DNA from: JAFGVL01 sp963663245 | GTDB taxonomy: Bacteria; Bacteroidota; Bacteroidia; Bacteroidales; Paludibacteraceae | Reading direction: 5' to 3' | NCBI GenBank assembly: GCA_963663245.1 | Contig: OY760143.1 | Coordinates: 1,364,001 to 1,428,000, forward strand | Length of the DNA stretch: 64,000 bases | Shown here: piece after piece, positions 1 through 7,430 of the stretch | Layout: each line of letters starts with the position of its first letter | Position numbering within the stretch: the stretch's first letter is position 1 | The notes under the pieces: generated by a model | What the model saw: only the letters and a program-made list of their open reading frames with translations | Told to the model about the DNA's origin: nothing | Database searches by the model: none | Translations under genes and position numbers: made by a program

Positions 1-210
1 ACTATTATAAATAAATGCTCCCCAGAGTTTCTAGAAATATGGGAGAAAGCAGATGTTGTTATTTCTAAAGGACAAGGGAATTTAGAAGGACTTTGGGAGG
101 TGTCGTCTAAAAAAATATTCTTTTTGTTGATGGTTAAATGTGATGTGATTGCGGATGTTTTACATGTAAAAAAAGGTGATTTCGTGGTTAAAGAAAATAG
201 AATAAAATAA
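1..210 (+). CDS. DUF89 family protein, C-terminal end (partial)
   Basis: The reading frame is open from base 1 to a TAA at 208-210 and encodes the last 69 residues of a protein whose start lies outside the window. The segment ISKGQGNLEGL followed by IFFLLMVKCDVIA and a GDFVV tail is characteristic of the C-terminus of the DUF89 (ARMT1-like) family, metal-dependent phosphatases proposed to act on damaged or side-product sugar phosphates. The stop is 4 bases before the next gene, so it is very probably the upstream member of the same operon. The substrate cannot be told from this fragment. Confidence 0.75.
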   Translation, partial: TIINKCSPEFLEIWEKADVVISKGQGNLEGLWEVSSKKIFFLLMVKCDVIADVLHVKKGDFVVKENRIK

Positions 211-214
211 AATA

Positions 215-1078
215 ATGAATATAGTTATAGCTAGTGGAAAAGGAGGTACTGGAAAAACATTTGTTTCTACGAATCTTTTTTGGGTTGCACAGCAAGAAAA
301 TAGAATTGTAAATTTAGTCGATTGTGATGCGGAAGCTCCAAATGTGGCTGAGTTCTTACTAGGAGAAGTGTCAGAACAGGAAGAGGTTATGCAGTTACTT
401 CCTGTAATTGATGTAGATGCGTGTGTGTTTTGTGGTAAATGTTATGAATACTGTAATTATGGCGCTATTTTTTATTTGCCAAAGCAAAATGTAATTCAGT
501 TAACAGAAGAACTTTGTCATTCTTGTGGTGCTTGTGTAGTAGCATGTAAGCATAATGCGATTACAGAAAAGAAGAAAAAAACAGGAGTAATAACAAGGTC
601 TAAATACACAGATAAAACAGAAATATACGAATGCCGAACTGAAATTGGGACGGCATCTTCTGTGCCAATTATCAAAAAAGGAATAGCATCTGTAAATTTA
701 GAAAGATTAAATTTATTGGATGCACCTCCGGGAATCTCTTGTCCGTTTATTGCAACCGTTGAAGATGCTGATTATGTTCTACTCGTAACAGAACCTACAC
801 CTTTTGGGTTAAATGATTTAAAGCTCTCTGTTGAAACATTGCAAAAAATGGATAAAACTTTTGGTGTAGTAATAAATAGGTCAGGCTTAGGAAGCAAGGA
901 AATGTATGATTGGTTGGAAAAGGAGAATATTGCTATTTTGTTAGAAATACCTTTTGATAAAGAGATAGCAAGAATTTATTCTGAAGGAAAAATTCTTTCA
1001 GAATATAAAAAAGATTATAGGCAAGAGTTTTCAGCTTTGCTTAGTAAGGTCGAATTATTAGTCAAAGAACAGGGGTGA
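215..1078 (+). CDS. MinD-superfamily P-loop ATPase with inserted ferredoxin domain (first of pair)
   Basis: A 287-residue soluble ATPase. A deviant Walker A motif GKGGTGKT is at residues 8-15. An insert carries two four-cysteine sets (C70, C73, C76, C80 and C101, C104, C107, C111), the pattern of a 2[4Fe-4S] ferredoxin, and the Walker B-like DAPPG lies near residue 169. The fold and insert match the COG1149 family seen in anaerobes. In Desulfovibrio two such proteins belong to the orange-protein (ORP) complex. The next gene encodes a related but distinct copy overlapping by one base, so the two probably act as a pair. No membrane-targeting helix like that of true MinD is obvious at the C-terminus. 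The role (redox-linked ATPase, cluster delivery) is inferred. Confidence 0.88.
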   Translation: MNIVIASGKGGTGKTFVSTNLFWVAQQENRIVNLVDCDAEAPNVAEFLLGEVSEQEEVMQLLPVIDVDACVFCGKCYEYCNYGAIFYLPKQNVIQLTEELCHSCGACVVACKHNAITEKKKKTGVITRSKYTDKTEIYECRTEIGTASSVPIIKKGIASVNLERLNLLDAPPGISCPFIATVEDADYVLLVTEPTPFGLNDLKLSVETLQKMDKTFGVVINRSGLGSKEMYDWLEKENIAILLEIPFDKEIARIYSEGKILSEYKKDYRQEFSALLSKVELLVKEQG

Positions 1079-1947
1079 TGAAAGAAATAGTTATTTTAAG
1101 TGGTAAAGGTGGAACAGGTAAAACAAGTATATGCGCTTCGTTTTCAACATTAAAACAGCATATGGTTGTTGCAGATTGTGATGTAGATGCAGCTAATTTG
1201 TATTTAATTCTTCAACCAGAAAACTATAAAGAAGAGAAATATATTTCGGGAAGTGAAGCAGTAATAGATTATGATATATGTATTAATTGTGGTAAATGTG
1301 CTCGTTATTGTCGGTTTGGAGCTATCTCTTTTGTAGAAGATAAAGTAGAGATTTCAGGAACAACATGTGAGGGCTGTAAGCTTTGTTCTCGAATATGTCC
1401 AGTTGAAGCTATAAGTATGCTTCCAAGTGAAGATAGTCGCTGGTATGCAGGTGACTATCGTAATGGTTCAATGATACATGCACGTTTGGCTCCAGGAGAA
1501 GAAAACAGCGGTAAGTTAGTAAGTGTAGTGCGCGAACAAGCTCGACAATTAGCAAAGGAGAAGGAGGTTGATCTTGTTCTGTTAGATGGACCTCCGGGAA
1601 CAGGGTGTCCAGTTATATCGTCAGTTACTGGAGTAGATAAAGCCATAATTGTTACAGAGCCAACAAAATCAGGTTTTCATGATTTAAAGAGAATAGTAAG
1701 TTTAACTAGAAGTTTTAATATAAAGACATTAGTGCTTATTAATAAGTTCGATTTGAATACAGGTGTGTCAGATGAAATTGAGAGATGGTGTAATTCGGAA
1801 GATATTTCTTTTTTAGGGAAATTACCTTTTGATAGGCGTATGGTTGAATCTATGGTGCAATGTAAAAGTATGGTTGAATATGCTCCAGATAGTGAAATAA
1901 GCAAAGAAATAAAATTGATTTTTAATAAGGTAATTGAGAATGAATAA
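1078..1947 (+). CDS. MinD-superfamily P-loop ATPase with inserted ferredoxin domain (second of pair)
   Basis: A 289-residue paralogue of the preceding gene. Walker A GKGGTGKT spans residues 9-16. Ferredoxin cysteines are at 68, 71, 74, 78 and 97, 100, 103, 107, and DGPPGTGCP near residue 170 is the second nucleotide-binding motif. I start it at the ATG at 1078, which overlaps the previous stop (TGATG); a GTG at 1075 would add one residue. The tight overlap implies translational coupling and roughly equal amounts of both proteins, consistent with a heterodimer. Family knowledge links such pairs to anaerobic iron-sulfur or metal-cluster chemistry; the exact substrate is unknown. The C-terminus overlaps the start of the VOC gene by 8 bases. 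Confidence 0.88.
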   Translation: MKEIVILSGKGGTGKTSICASFSTLKQHMVVADCDVDAANLYLILQPENYKEEKYISGSEAVIDYDICINCGKCARYCRFGAISFVEDKVEISGTTCEGCKLCSRICPVEAISMLPSEDSRWYAGDYRNGSMIHARLAPGEENSGKLVSVVREQARQLAKEKEVDLVLLDGPPGTGCPVISSVTGVDKAIIVTEPTKSGFHDLKRIVSLTRSFNIKTLVLINKFDLNTGVSDEIERWCNSEDISFLGKLPFDRRMVESMVQCKSMVEYAPDSEISKEIKLIFNKVIENE

Positions 1948-2314
1948 ACTGATACATGTTGGTTTACAAGTGACAAAAAGTGATATAGAATCTTTTTATA
2001 TAGATATTCTAGGTGGAGAGATAATTAGAACATTTACTTTATCAGCAAAGGATGCTAAGGTAATTTTTGGGTTAAGAAATGAAATAAATGCTTTTATAAT
2101 AAATTGTAAAGGCTTAGTGTTAGAATTATTTGTAAACGAAGAATGGCTTACACCTTCTTGTTCTCACATTTGTCTTTTTTCTGATAAAGCGGAACAGATT
2201 GCTCAAAAAGCAGAGAAAAATTACCCTTTATATATTAGAAGAAAATATGAGAATGACACTTACTTTATAAAAGATAGCAATAATAATTTATTCGAAATAA
2301 AGTATAAAAGTTAA
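1940..2314 (+). CDS. VOC (glyoxalase/bleomycin-resistance fold) family protein
   Basis: A 124-residue single-domain protein. It opens with a typical VOC strand (KLIHVGLQV), has an ELF segment mid-way, and ends with the recurrent F-I-K-D-x-x-x-N-x-(F/I)-E-I pattern of vicinal-oxygen-chelate folds. Such half-size proteins usually dimerise to make a metal-binding or ligand pocket. The ATG at 1940 lies 8 bases inside the previous gene; a TTG at 1934 is possible but less likely. Its place between the ferredoxin-ATPases and Mrp suggests a helper role in that pathway, but nothing in the sequence indicates the ligand. Confidence 0.7.
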   Translation: MNKLIHVGLQVTKSDIESFYIDILGGEIIRTFTLSAKDAKVIFGLRNEINAFIINCKGLVLELFVNEEWLTPSCSHICLFSDKAEQIAQKAEKNYPLYIRRKYENDTYFIKDSNNNLFEIKYKS

Positions 2315-2332
2315 AATACAAAGGAGTTCGAT

Positions 2333-3154
2333 ATGGAAAAAAAATCAGTGGGTGTGGATAAAAAAGTTATACCAAATATAAAAGAAATTATATTAGTAGC
2401 TTCAGGAAAAGGTGGCGTCGGGAAATCTACTGTTGCTGCAGGTTTAGCTTTAAGTTTAGCTAAAGAAGGGAAAAAGGTAGGTTTATTAGATGCAGACTTG
2501 TATGGTCCATCTATACCAACAATGTTTAACTTAGTCGATAAACAACCGTTTACAAAAATGGAGGGTGAAAAAACGTATTTAATTCCTTTTGTGTATAAGG
2601 GAGTTAAAGTTATGTCAATAGGATTTTTGATAAATGCAAAGCAACCAATTATATGGAGAGGTCCAATGGCATCAACAGGGTTATCACAGTTGTTAGCTGA
2701 TACCCTTTGGGGAGATTTAGATTATCTAATTATTGATACACCTCCAGGAACAGGAGATGTTCATATTACTTTGTTGCAAAATTTTGATACCTCTGGAGTG
2801 TTAATCATTAGTACAGCTCAAGCACTTGCTTTAGCTGATGTTAAAAAAGCTGTTGCGATGTATCAAGATAAAAAAATAGGAATACCAGTTTTGGGAGTCG
2901 TTGAAAATATGTCATGGTTTACACCGAGTAAACATCCAGATGAAAAATATTTCCTTTTTGGCAAAGGTGGAGGAGAAGCATTGTCAAAAGAATTCTCTAT
3001 ACCATTATTAGCTCAAATACCAGTTAGTGAAGATTTTTCTGATCAAGGAATGGTGACTCAGGTGTTTAAAAATGCAATAGTAGCAGAAAGTTTTAATCAC
3101 CTAGTATGTGAAGTTCAAACCCAATTAAATAACAGAAGTGTTTTAGTAAAATAA
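2333..3154 (+). CDS. mrp: Mrp/NBP35-type iron-sulfur carrier ATPase
   Basis: A 273-residue P-loop ATPase of the Mrp/ApbC/NBP35 family, cytosolic carriers that bind and pass on [4Fe-4S] clusters. The motif GKGGVGKS is at residues 25-32, followed by the family signatures LLDADLYGPSIP, IWRGPM and IDTPPGTGD. The N-terminal DUF59/MIP18 domain found in many housekeeping Mrp proteins is absent. The C-terminal CxxC is not visible: the segment after ENMSWFTP lacks cysteines, a variant I recall from other Bacteroidetes. A clear AAGGAG ribosome-binding site precedes the ATG. It sits in the operon with two ferredoxin-type ATPases, as ORP-type clusters do, so it may be a dedicated paralogue rather than the general Mrp. 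Confidence 0.88.
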   Translation: MEKKSVGVDKKVIPNIKEIILVASGKGGVGKSTVAAGLALSLAKEGKKVGLLDADLYGPSIPTMFNLVDKQPFTKMEGEKTYLIPFVYKGVKVMSIGFLINAKQPIIWRGPMASTGLSQLLADTLWGDLDYLIIDTPPGTGDVHITLLQNFDTSGVLIISTAQALALADVKKAVAMYQDKKIGIPVLGVVENMSWFTPSKHPDEKYFLFGKGGGEALSKEFSIPLLAQIPVSEDFSDQGMVTQVFKNAIVAESFNHLVCEVQTQLNNRSVLVK

Positions 3155-3172
3155 GTATTAAATTATATAGAT

Positions 3173-3559
3173 ATGATAAAAAAAAATGTTCTTATATTAT
3201 TAAGTATTTTCATTGTTTTTTCGCTCTTAGCAAGAGAACAGAAAAAAGAAGAAACAAGAGGTTTTAAGTTTGATTCATATGTTTATGATTATGGTAAAAT
3301 AAAGAGAAAATCAGACGGGCAGTGTATTTTTAAATTTACAAATGTAGATATTGTTCCAGTAGTAGTAAGTAATGTGAAAACATCTTGTGGTTGCACCTCC
3401 CCACAATGGCCTAAGCAGCCAATTTTACCGAAAGAAACAGCTGAGATTATTGTGAAGTATAACACTAAAATTATAGGTCCATTTACTAAAACAATAACTG
3501 TTACTTCTAGTGCTAGTCAAAGGATAGTACTAACAATTAAAGGAGAAGTACTTAAATAA
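3173..3559 (+). CDS. DUF1573 domain protein, exported
   Basis: A 128-residue protein with an N-terminal hydrophobic signal sequence (about residues 4-20) and then one DUF1573 domain, an Ig-like fold abundant in Bacteroidetes. The family hallmark is present: F-x-Y-D-Y-G-K-I near the start of the domain and a V-K-T-S-C-G-C-T loop around residues 72-79, followed by P-K-E-T-A-E-I-x-V-x-Y. The function of the family is not established; members are exported and may be adhesion-like or structural. It begins 18 bases after mrp and is probably the last gene of that transcript, since two promoter-like elements and the peroxiredoxin gene follow. Confidence 0.82.
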   Translation: MIKKNVLILLSIFIVFSLLAREQKKEETRGFKFDSYVYDYGKIKRKSDGQCIFKFTNVDIVPVVVSNVKTSCGCTSPQWPKQPILPKETAEIIVKYNTKIIGPFTKTITVTSSASQRIVLTIKGEVLK

Positions 3560-3604
3560 TAAATATCCACTCAATTAATAATTAGAATATCTTCTGAAAT
3601 AGTA

Positions 3605-3645
3605 TATATTTGTCTCCGATAATGCACATATGTTTATTATATTTG
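3605..3645 (+). promoter_or_regulatory. Tandem Bacteroidetes -7 elements before the peroxiredoxin gene
   Basis: Two copies of TATATTTG, fitting the TAnnTTTG -7 consensus of Bacteroidetes sigma factors, lie at 3605-3612 and 3638-3645, ahead of the ATG at 3676. The second would give a leader of about 25 bases. No convincing -33 TTTG is found at the usual distance for either. Confidence 0.5.
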
Positions 3646-3675
3646 TTGTTTATATTAATCTAAAAACTAATAAAA

Positions 3676-4392
3676 ATGGAAAATTTACAAAATCAAGAAG
3701 TATTTGCTATGCCTCGTATTGGAGAAAAAGCACCTGAATTTAAAGCTGTAACTACCCAAGGGAATATTAATTTCCCATCAGATTATAAAGGGAGTTGGGT
3801 TATTCTTTTTAGTCACCCAGCCGATTTTACGCCAGTTTGCACCTCTGAATTTATGACTTTTGCTACTCTGGAAAAAGATTTTAATGCAGCTAATTGTAAA
3901 TTAGTAGGACTATCTGTAGATGGTTTATATAGTCATATTGCATGGTTGCGTACTATAAAAGAAAAAATACAATATAAGGGGATGAAAGATGTAGAAGTTA
4001 CATTTCCCTTAATAGAAGATATTACAATGGAGGTGGCTAAAAAATATGGTATGATGATGCCTGGAGAGAGTAATACAAAGGCTGTTCGTGCAGTTTTTGT
4101 AATTGATCCAAAAGGAATTGTTCGTACGGTTCTTTATTACCCTCTTAGTTTGGGACGTAATTTTGATGAATTGTATAGAATTGTAATTGCTTTGCAAGCA
4201 GCAGATGAGTTTAATGTAGCTACACCTGCAGACTGGAGACCTGGAGATGAAGTAATTGTTCCAACTGCAGGTTCTTGTGGTGTGGCTAAAGAGAGAATGG
4301 ATAAAAAAGAGGATATGCATTGTTATGATTGGTTCTTTTGTACCAAAAAAATTGATAAAGAAACTATTTTAAGTAAAATCTTGAAAAAATAA
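3676..4392 (+). CDS. Peroxiredoxin, Prx6-type
   Basis: A 238-residue thiol peroxidase that reduces hydrogen peroxide and organic peroxides in the cytosol. The peroxidatic motif HPADFTPVCTSE is at residues 47-58 with C55 as the attacking cysteine, and a conserved arginine follows in AVRAVFVID. The length, the long C-terminal arm (ATPADWRPGDEVIVP) and further cysteines near the end (GSCG, HCYDW, FFC) match the Prx6 branch seen in archaea and anaerobes, where C-terminal cysteines can resolve the oxidised one. It has its own promoter elements and is followed by a long hairpin, so it seems to be transcribed alone. Its position suggests oxygen protection of the iron-sulfur proteins around it. Confidence 0.93.
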   Translation: MENLQNQEVFAMPRIGEKAPEFKAVTTQGNINFPSDYKGSWVILFSHPADFTPVCTSEFMTFATLEKDFNAANCKLVGLSVDGLYSHIAWLRTIKEKIQYKGMKDVEVTFPLIEDITMEVAKKYGMMMPGESNTKAVRAVFVIDPKGIVRTVLYYPLSLGRNFDELYRIVIALQAADEFNVATPADWRPGDEVIVPTAGSCGVAKERMDKKEDMHCYDWFFCTKKIDKETILSKILKK

Positions 4393-4398
4393 ATATCT

Positions 4399-4436
4399 TT
4401 AGAGAAGAGTTGAGTTTTATCTCAATTCTTCTCTAA
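4399..4436 (+). terminator. Hairpin after the peroxiredoxin gene
   Basis: A 16-bp stem (4399-4414 with 4421-4436, one G-T pair) closes a TTTTAT loop a few bases after the stop codon. The run of T expected of an intrinsic terminator is weak (GTTATTAAATT), so it may be a partial terminator or an mRNA-stabilising 3' end. Confidence 0.6.
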
Positions 4437-4467
4437 GTTATTAAATTATTAAAATCTTTATCACTTT

Positions 4468-4884
4468 ATGCCTCGTCCAAAGCAAAATAGGAAAATTTGT
4501 AACCCACCTAAAATGAAAGGGTTTAAGCCTTTTGGTATAAGAGCTAGAAATTTATCTGCTGTTGTATTAATGTATGATGAATATGAAACTATTCGTTTGT
4601 TAGATTATGACGGATTAACACAAGAGCAAGCTGCTGAAAAAGTGGGCGTGTCACGACCTACTTTAACTCGCATATATGAGAAAGCTCGACAGAAAATAGC
4701 ACAGGCTTTTGTTGAGGGGAAAATGATAAATATTGAGGGTGGTAATGTCGAGTTTGAATCATCTTGGTATAGATGTACAAGGTGTTATAAAGTGATAGAG
4801 GGATTAGAAAATCATACTCCATGTAAAGGTTGCCCAGATTATGGAAATAATGAATTAGAACTGTTGAATGGAGATTATAAATGA
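4468..4884 (+). CDS. DUF134 family DNA-binding protein
   Basis: A 138-residue protein of the DUF134 (COG1342) family. The N-terminal sequence MPRPKQNRKIC and the G-I-x-x-x-x-L motif are family signatures. A helix-turn-helix of sigma-70 region 4 type (LTQEQAAEKVGVSRPTLTRI) spans about residues 50-70. The C-terminus carries paired cysteines (CTRCYKV and CKGCPDYG) likely to hold zinc or an iron-sulfur cluster. In anaerobes this family recurs next to NifX-like and ferredoxin-ATPase genes and is a good candidate for their local regulator, possibly redox-sensing through the cysteines; that role is inferred. The stop overlaps the next ATG by 4 bases (ATGA), so the two are co-translated. Confidence 0.85.
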   Translation: MPRPKQNRKICNPPKMKGFKPFGIRARNLSAVVLMYDEYETIRLLDYDGLTQEQAAEKVGVSRPTLTRIYEKARQKIAQAFVEGKMINIEGGNVEFESSWYRCTRCYKVIEGLENHTPCKGCPDYGNNELELLNGDYK

Positions 4885-5720
4885 TCGTTAAAGTACTTGT
4901 AGATAATAGGAAAAAGGATGCTGAATTTAAAACAGAACATGGCTTATCTTTTTATATAGAAACAAAAAATCATAAGTGTATGGTTGATGTTGGCTTATCT
5001 AATGCATTTTTTAAAAATGCACAAATGCTAGGAGTAGATATTTCGGAAATTGACTATTTGTTTTTGAGTCATGGGCATGTTGATCATGTTGGTGGTTTGT
5101 CAACTTTTTTAGAAAAAAATAAGAAAGCTAGAATTATTGTGTCTAGTAAAGCGTTATTGCAGAAGTATTATTCTAAACGTAAAGGCTTGAGAGATATTAG
5201 TCTTAATCTTAATTTAATTAAGCATTTGAATCGTTTTAACTTTATTCGAACAGATACTGTGTTAGAAGATGATATTTCTGTGTTAGCTAATATTAAGAAA
5301 AATCATCCTCTCCCTAAAGCGAATAACTATTTGTACAAAGAAAGTAGTTATAGGGGCTTGCAATTAGATGATTTTAATCATGAGTTAGTATTTTGTTTTG
5401 GGAAAGAACAGAAACTAGTTTGTACAGGATGTGCACACAGTGGTTTATTAAATATTCTGGATACTGTCAGTTCTAAATATACCTCTTCAATTAAATGGGC
5501 AATAGGAGGTTTTCATCTATTAGATTCGGATGAAAACAATCAATATGAATCTACTCAAGAAATTGAAGAAATTGCATCAGCTTTAAAAAATGACTATACT
5601 AATATTGTATTTTATACTGGACACTGTACTGGAGATAAGGTTCTAAATACTTTAAAACATGCTTTAAATAAACAAATACAGCCCTTTTATGCAGGAATGC
5701 AGTTAGAATTGAATAAATAA
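4881..5720 (+). CDS. Metallo-beta-lactamase-fold hydrolase (COG1237 type)
   Basis: A 279-residue cytosolic metallo-hydrolase. The zinc-binding signature HGHVDHVGG (H64, H66, D68, H69) is intact, and further ligands are likely in TGCAHSG and in GGFHLL and YTGHCTG nearer the C-terminus. It resembles the COG1237 branch that includes enzymes related to tetrahydromethanopterin biosynthesis and many proteins of unknown substrate. This branch often occurs beside NifX-like and DUF134 genes in anaerobes. It overlaps DUF134 by 4 bases and is followed after 14 bases by the NifX-like gene, so it belongs to the same operon. The substrate is unknown. Confidence 0.85.
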   Translation: MIVKVLVDNRKKDAEFKTEHGLSFYIETKNHKCMVDVGLSNAFFKNAQMLGVDISEIDYLFLSHGHVDHVGGLSTFLEKNKKARIIVSSKALLQKYYSKRKGLRDISLNLNLIKHLNRFNFIRTDTVLEDDISVLANIKKNHPLPKANNYLYKESSYRGLQLDDFNHELVFCFGKEQKLVCTGCAHSGLLNILDTVSSKYTSSIKWAIGGFHLLDSDENNQYESTQEIEEIASALKNDYTNIVFYTGHCTGDKVLNTLKHALNKQIQPFYAGMQLELNK

Positions 5721-5734
5721 TATAAATATAATAA

Positions 5735-6109
5735 ATGATGAAAATAGCAGTACCAGCAAAAAGTAATAATGAGATTGATGCCCATTTTGGACATTGTGAG
5801 TTTTATAAAATATATACTGTTTCTGATGATAGAGCAATTTTATCTGAAGAAAGAATGGATTCTCCTCAGGGGTGTGGTTGTAAGTCTAATATAGCTTCAG
5901 TCTTTCAGCAAGAGGGAGTTACTGTGATGTTAGCAGGAGGTATCGGTAATGGTGCCGTAAATATCTTGGAGGAACATGGCGTAGAGGTTGTACGTAACTG
6001 TAAAGGAGATGTTTCCAAATTAGTTGCTGAATATTTAGCAGGTAAAGTTAGTGATGGAGGAAGTAACTGCAGTGGTCATGGAGAAGATCATGAGTGTAAT
6101 AATCACTAA
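5735..6109 (+). CDS. NifX/NafY-like dinitrogenase Fe-Mo cofactor family protein
   Basis: A 124-residue protein of the NifB/NifX/NafY C-terminal domain family (RNase H-like fold). Members bind metal-sulfur clusters, and the Desulfovibrio orange protein of this family holds a Mo-Cu sulfide cluster. Visible family features are the start KIAVPAKSNNEIDAHFGHC, a CGCK segment near residue 49, and GGIGNGAVNIL. The last 20 residues are rich in Cys and His (NCSGHGEDHECNNH), a possible extra metal site. There are no nitrogenase structural genes nearby, so a nitrogen-fixation role is unlikely. A second ATG three bases downstream is equally possible. It is the central gene of the ORP-like cluster. Confidence 0.87.
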   Translation: MMKIAVPAKSNNEIDAHFGHCEFYKIYTVSDDRAILSEERMDSPQGCGCKSNIASVFQQEGVTVMLAGGIGNGAVNILEEHGVEVVRNCKGDVSKLVAEYLAGKVSDGGSNCSGHGEDHECNNH

Positions 6110-6121
6110 AATATAACTTTT

Positions 6122-6304
6122 ATGGCACACTTAAATAAAAAAGGACCAGAAGAAAAAGGATCAGCCGCAGGAAGGAATTTAGGCCTTTGTAATGAGAATG
6201 CAGATAATTCTAAATTAGGAAAAGGGCTTGGCTTGCGTCGTAAAGCACAAGATACAAAAGTAGGGCGAGGTTTTGGGAAACGACTTAGGAGTGGTTTGAA
6301 ATAA
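6122..6304 (+). CDS. DUF5320-like small glycine-rich protein
   Basis: A 60-residue basic peptide. The pattern GPEEKGSAAGRNLGLC matches the G-P-x-x-x-G-x-x-x-G-R-x-x-G-x-C arrangement of DUF5320-type small proteins that accompany NifX-like genes in anaerobes, and a second Gly/Arg block (GKGLGLRRK, GRGFGKRLR) follows. It begins 12 bases after the NifX-like gene and is followed after 14 bases by the CoA-binding gene, so it is operonic. The function is unknown; only one cysteine is present. Confidence 0.65.
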   Translation: MAHLNKKGPEEKGSAAGRNLGLCNENADNSKLGKGLGLRRKAQDTKVGRGFGKRLRSGLK

Positions 6305-6318
6305 AAGATAAGAAAAAC

Positions 6319-6678
6319 ATGAAAAAAACATTAGTAATTGGAGCAAGTGAGAATCCTGAACGTTATTCATATAAGGCAATCACAGCGTTAGTGAAACATG
6401 GACATGCTGTAAAAGCATTAGGTGTAAAAACAGGTAATGTTTCTTCTGTAGAGTTTGATGTTGAAAAGATTCCGTATGAAGGGATCGACACTATTACTCT
6501 TTATGTGGGGGCTAAGAATCAAGTAGAGTATTTTGATTATATAAAAGAACTAAATCCTAAAAGAGTTTTATTTAATCCAGGAACAGAAAATCCTGCATTT
6601 GAACAGCAGTTAACTCAATTAGGGATAAATGTAGAAAGAGCGTGTACACTAGTTTTATTGGCTTCTAATCAATATTAA
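6319..6678 (+). CDS. CoA-binding (Rossmann) domain protein, YccU-type, copy 1
   Basis: A 119-residue protein of the CoA_binding_2 family, a single Rossmann domain that binds CoA in some members. The start KKTLVIGASENPERYSYKA contains the expected nucleotide-binding loop, and FNPGTENP and ERACTLVLLASNQY are typical later segments. A clear paralogue lies at 21459-21824 with nearly the same first 15 and last 12 residues, and both sit next to a NifX-like gene. That repeated pairing suggests a functional link between the two families. Its reaction, if any, is unknown. Confidence 0.87.
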   Translation: MKKTLVIGASENPERYSYKAITALVKHGHAVKALGVKTGNVSSVEFDVEKIPYEGIDTITLYVGAKNQVEYFDYIKELNPKRVLFNPGTENPAFEQQLTQLGINVERACTLVLLASNQY

Positions 6679-6681
6679 TTT

Positions 6682-7098
6682 ATGGTTGAGTATATATGTA
6701 ATGTAAGAGTGCCATATTCAGATACTGATGTAATGGGATACTTACACCATTCAAATTATGCAAGGTATTATGAAACTGCTCGTTGGGAAATGTTTCGTGA
6801 TTTAGGTATTCCTTATAAAGAAATTGAAGACGCAGGTTGTCTTTTACCTGTTATAAGTATGGATTTTAAATTTGTAAGACCAGCTGTCTATGATGATTTG
6901 TTAACAGTTAAAACGAACTTGAAGAAACTAGAAAATCCACGTATTACATTTGTTTATAAAATGTATAATGAAAAAAGAGAAATCGTAAATAAAGCAGAAG
7001 TGAATTTAGCATTTGTAGACAAAAAAACAAGAAAAATATGTGATGTGCCAGAGTTTATTCGTGAAGCTATATTATGTGCAAAATCAAATAATATTTGA
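6682..7098 (+). CDS. Acyl-CoA thioesterase, hotdog fold (YbgC/FadM type)
   Basis: A 138-residue 4HBT-family protein that would hydrolyse acyl-CoA thioesters in the cytosol. The family signature is clear: VPYSDTDVMGYLHHSNYARYYETARWEMFR, with the catalytic aspartate in SDTD and the strand RITFVYKMYN. It starts 3 bases after the CoA-binding gene and is the last gene of the operon. The chain-length preference cannot be read from the sequence, and it may be a passenger rather than part of the metal-cluster system. Confidence 0.88.
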   Translation: MVEYICNVRVPYSDTDVMGYLHHSNYARYYETARWEMFRDLGIPYKEIEDAGCLLPVISMDFKFVRPAVYDDLLTVKTNLKKLENPRITFVYKMYNEKREIVNKAEVNLAFVDKKTRKICDVPEFIREAILCAKSNNI

Positions 7099-7124
7099 TT
7101 CAGAAAAAAAACAGTTAAAAGCCT

Positions 7125-7153
7125 TTTGATTTTTAAAATTTTTCATACTTTTG
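7125..7153 (+). promoter_or_regulatory. Promoter of the small lipoprotein gene
   Basis: TTTG at 7125-7128 and TACTTTTG (TAnnTTTG) at 7146-7153 form a Bacteroidetes -33/-7 pair with 17 bases between them, slightly short of the usual 19-21. The ATG follows at 7210. Confidence 0.55.
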
Positions 7154-7209
7154 ACAAAGAATGTTAAAAATGTAACCTTAAATATATTCAAAAATTAATC
7201 TTAAGAACT

Positions 7210-7377
7210 ATGAAAACATTAAGTAAACTTTTTATTTTAGTTTTAGTATTTGCATCAATGCTTTTATCATCTTGTGCTTTAGGAGGAAATATCTTTAGAG
7301 AAAATGATGGTTTCGGGAATAACAATATAGAGCAGGCTCCGTTAGTATATACAAATACAGTACTAGCTATGAATTAA
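7210..7377 (+). CDS. Small lipoprotein, unknown function
   Basis: A 55-residue open frame with a good promoter upstream and a terminator downstream. The N-terminus has Lys residues, then a hydrophobic stretch and the lipobox LSSC at residues 19-22, so the mature protein would be a lipid-anchored peptide of about 34 residues (CALGGNIFRENDGFGNN and so on). No family is recognised. Its own promoter and terminator and the clear lipoprotein signal argue that it is a real gene even though it is very short. Confidence 0.65.
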   Translation: MKTLSKLFILVLVFASMLLSSCALGGNIFRENDGFGNNNIEQAPLVYTNTVLAMN

Positions 7378-7402
7378 ATTTTACTCAAACTGTTAATAAA
7401 AG

Positions 7403-7430
7403 GACCTTTTGCTTTAAGTAAAAGGTCTTT
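7403..7430. terminator. Bidirectional intrinsic terminator
   Basis: Stem GACCTTTT (7403-7410) pairs with AAAAGGTC (7420-7427), followed by TTTTTATTTT on the plus strand and preceded by an A-rich run for the minus strand. It lies between the convergent small lipoprotein and esterase genes and can serve both. Confidence 0.85.

Noticed and set aside
215..1947. The two MinD-like proteins as cell-division site selectors (MinCDE)
   Set aside because: Both carry ferredoxin inserts with eight cysteines and there is no MinC or MinE gene; the metal-cluster family is a much better fit.
4881..5720. MBL-fold protein as a beta-lactamase
   Set aside because: No signal peptide and the COG1237-type sequence and operon context do not fit antibiotic resistance.
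5735..6109. NifX-like gene as evidence of nitrogen fixation
   Set aside because: No nifH, nifD, nifK, nifE, nifN or nifB gene is present in the window, and this fold is common in non-fixing anaerobes.
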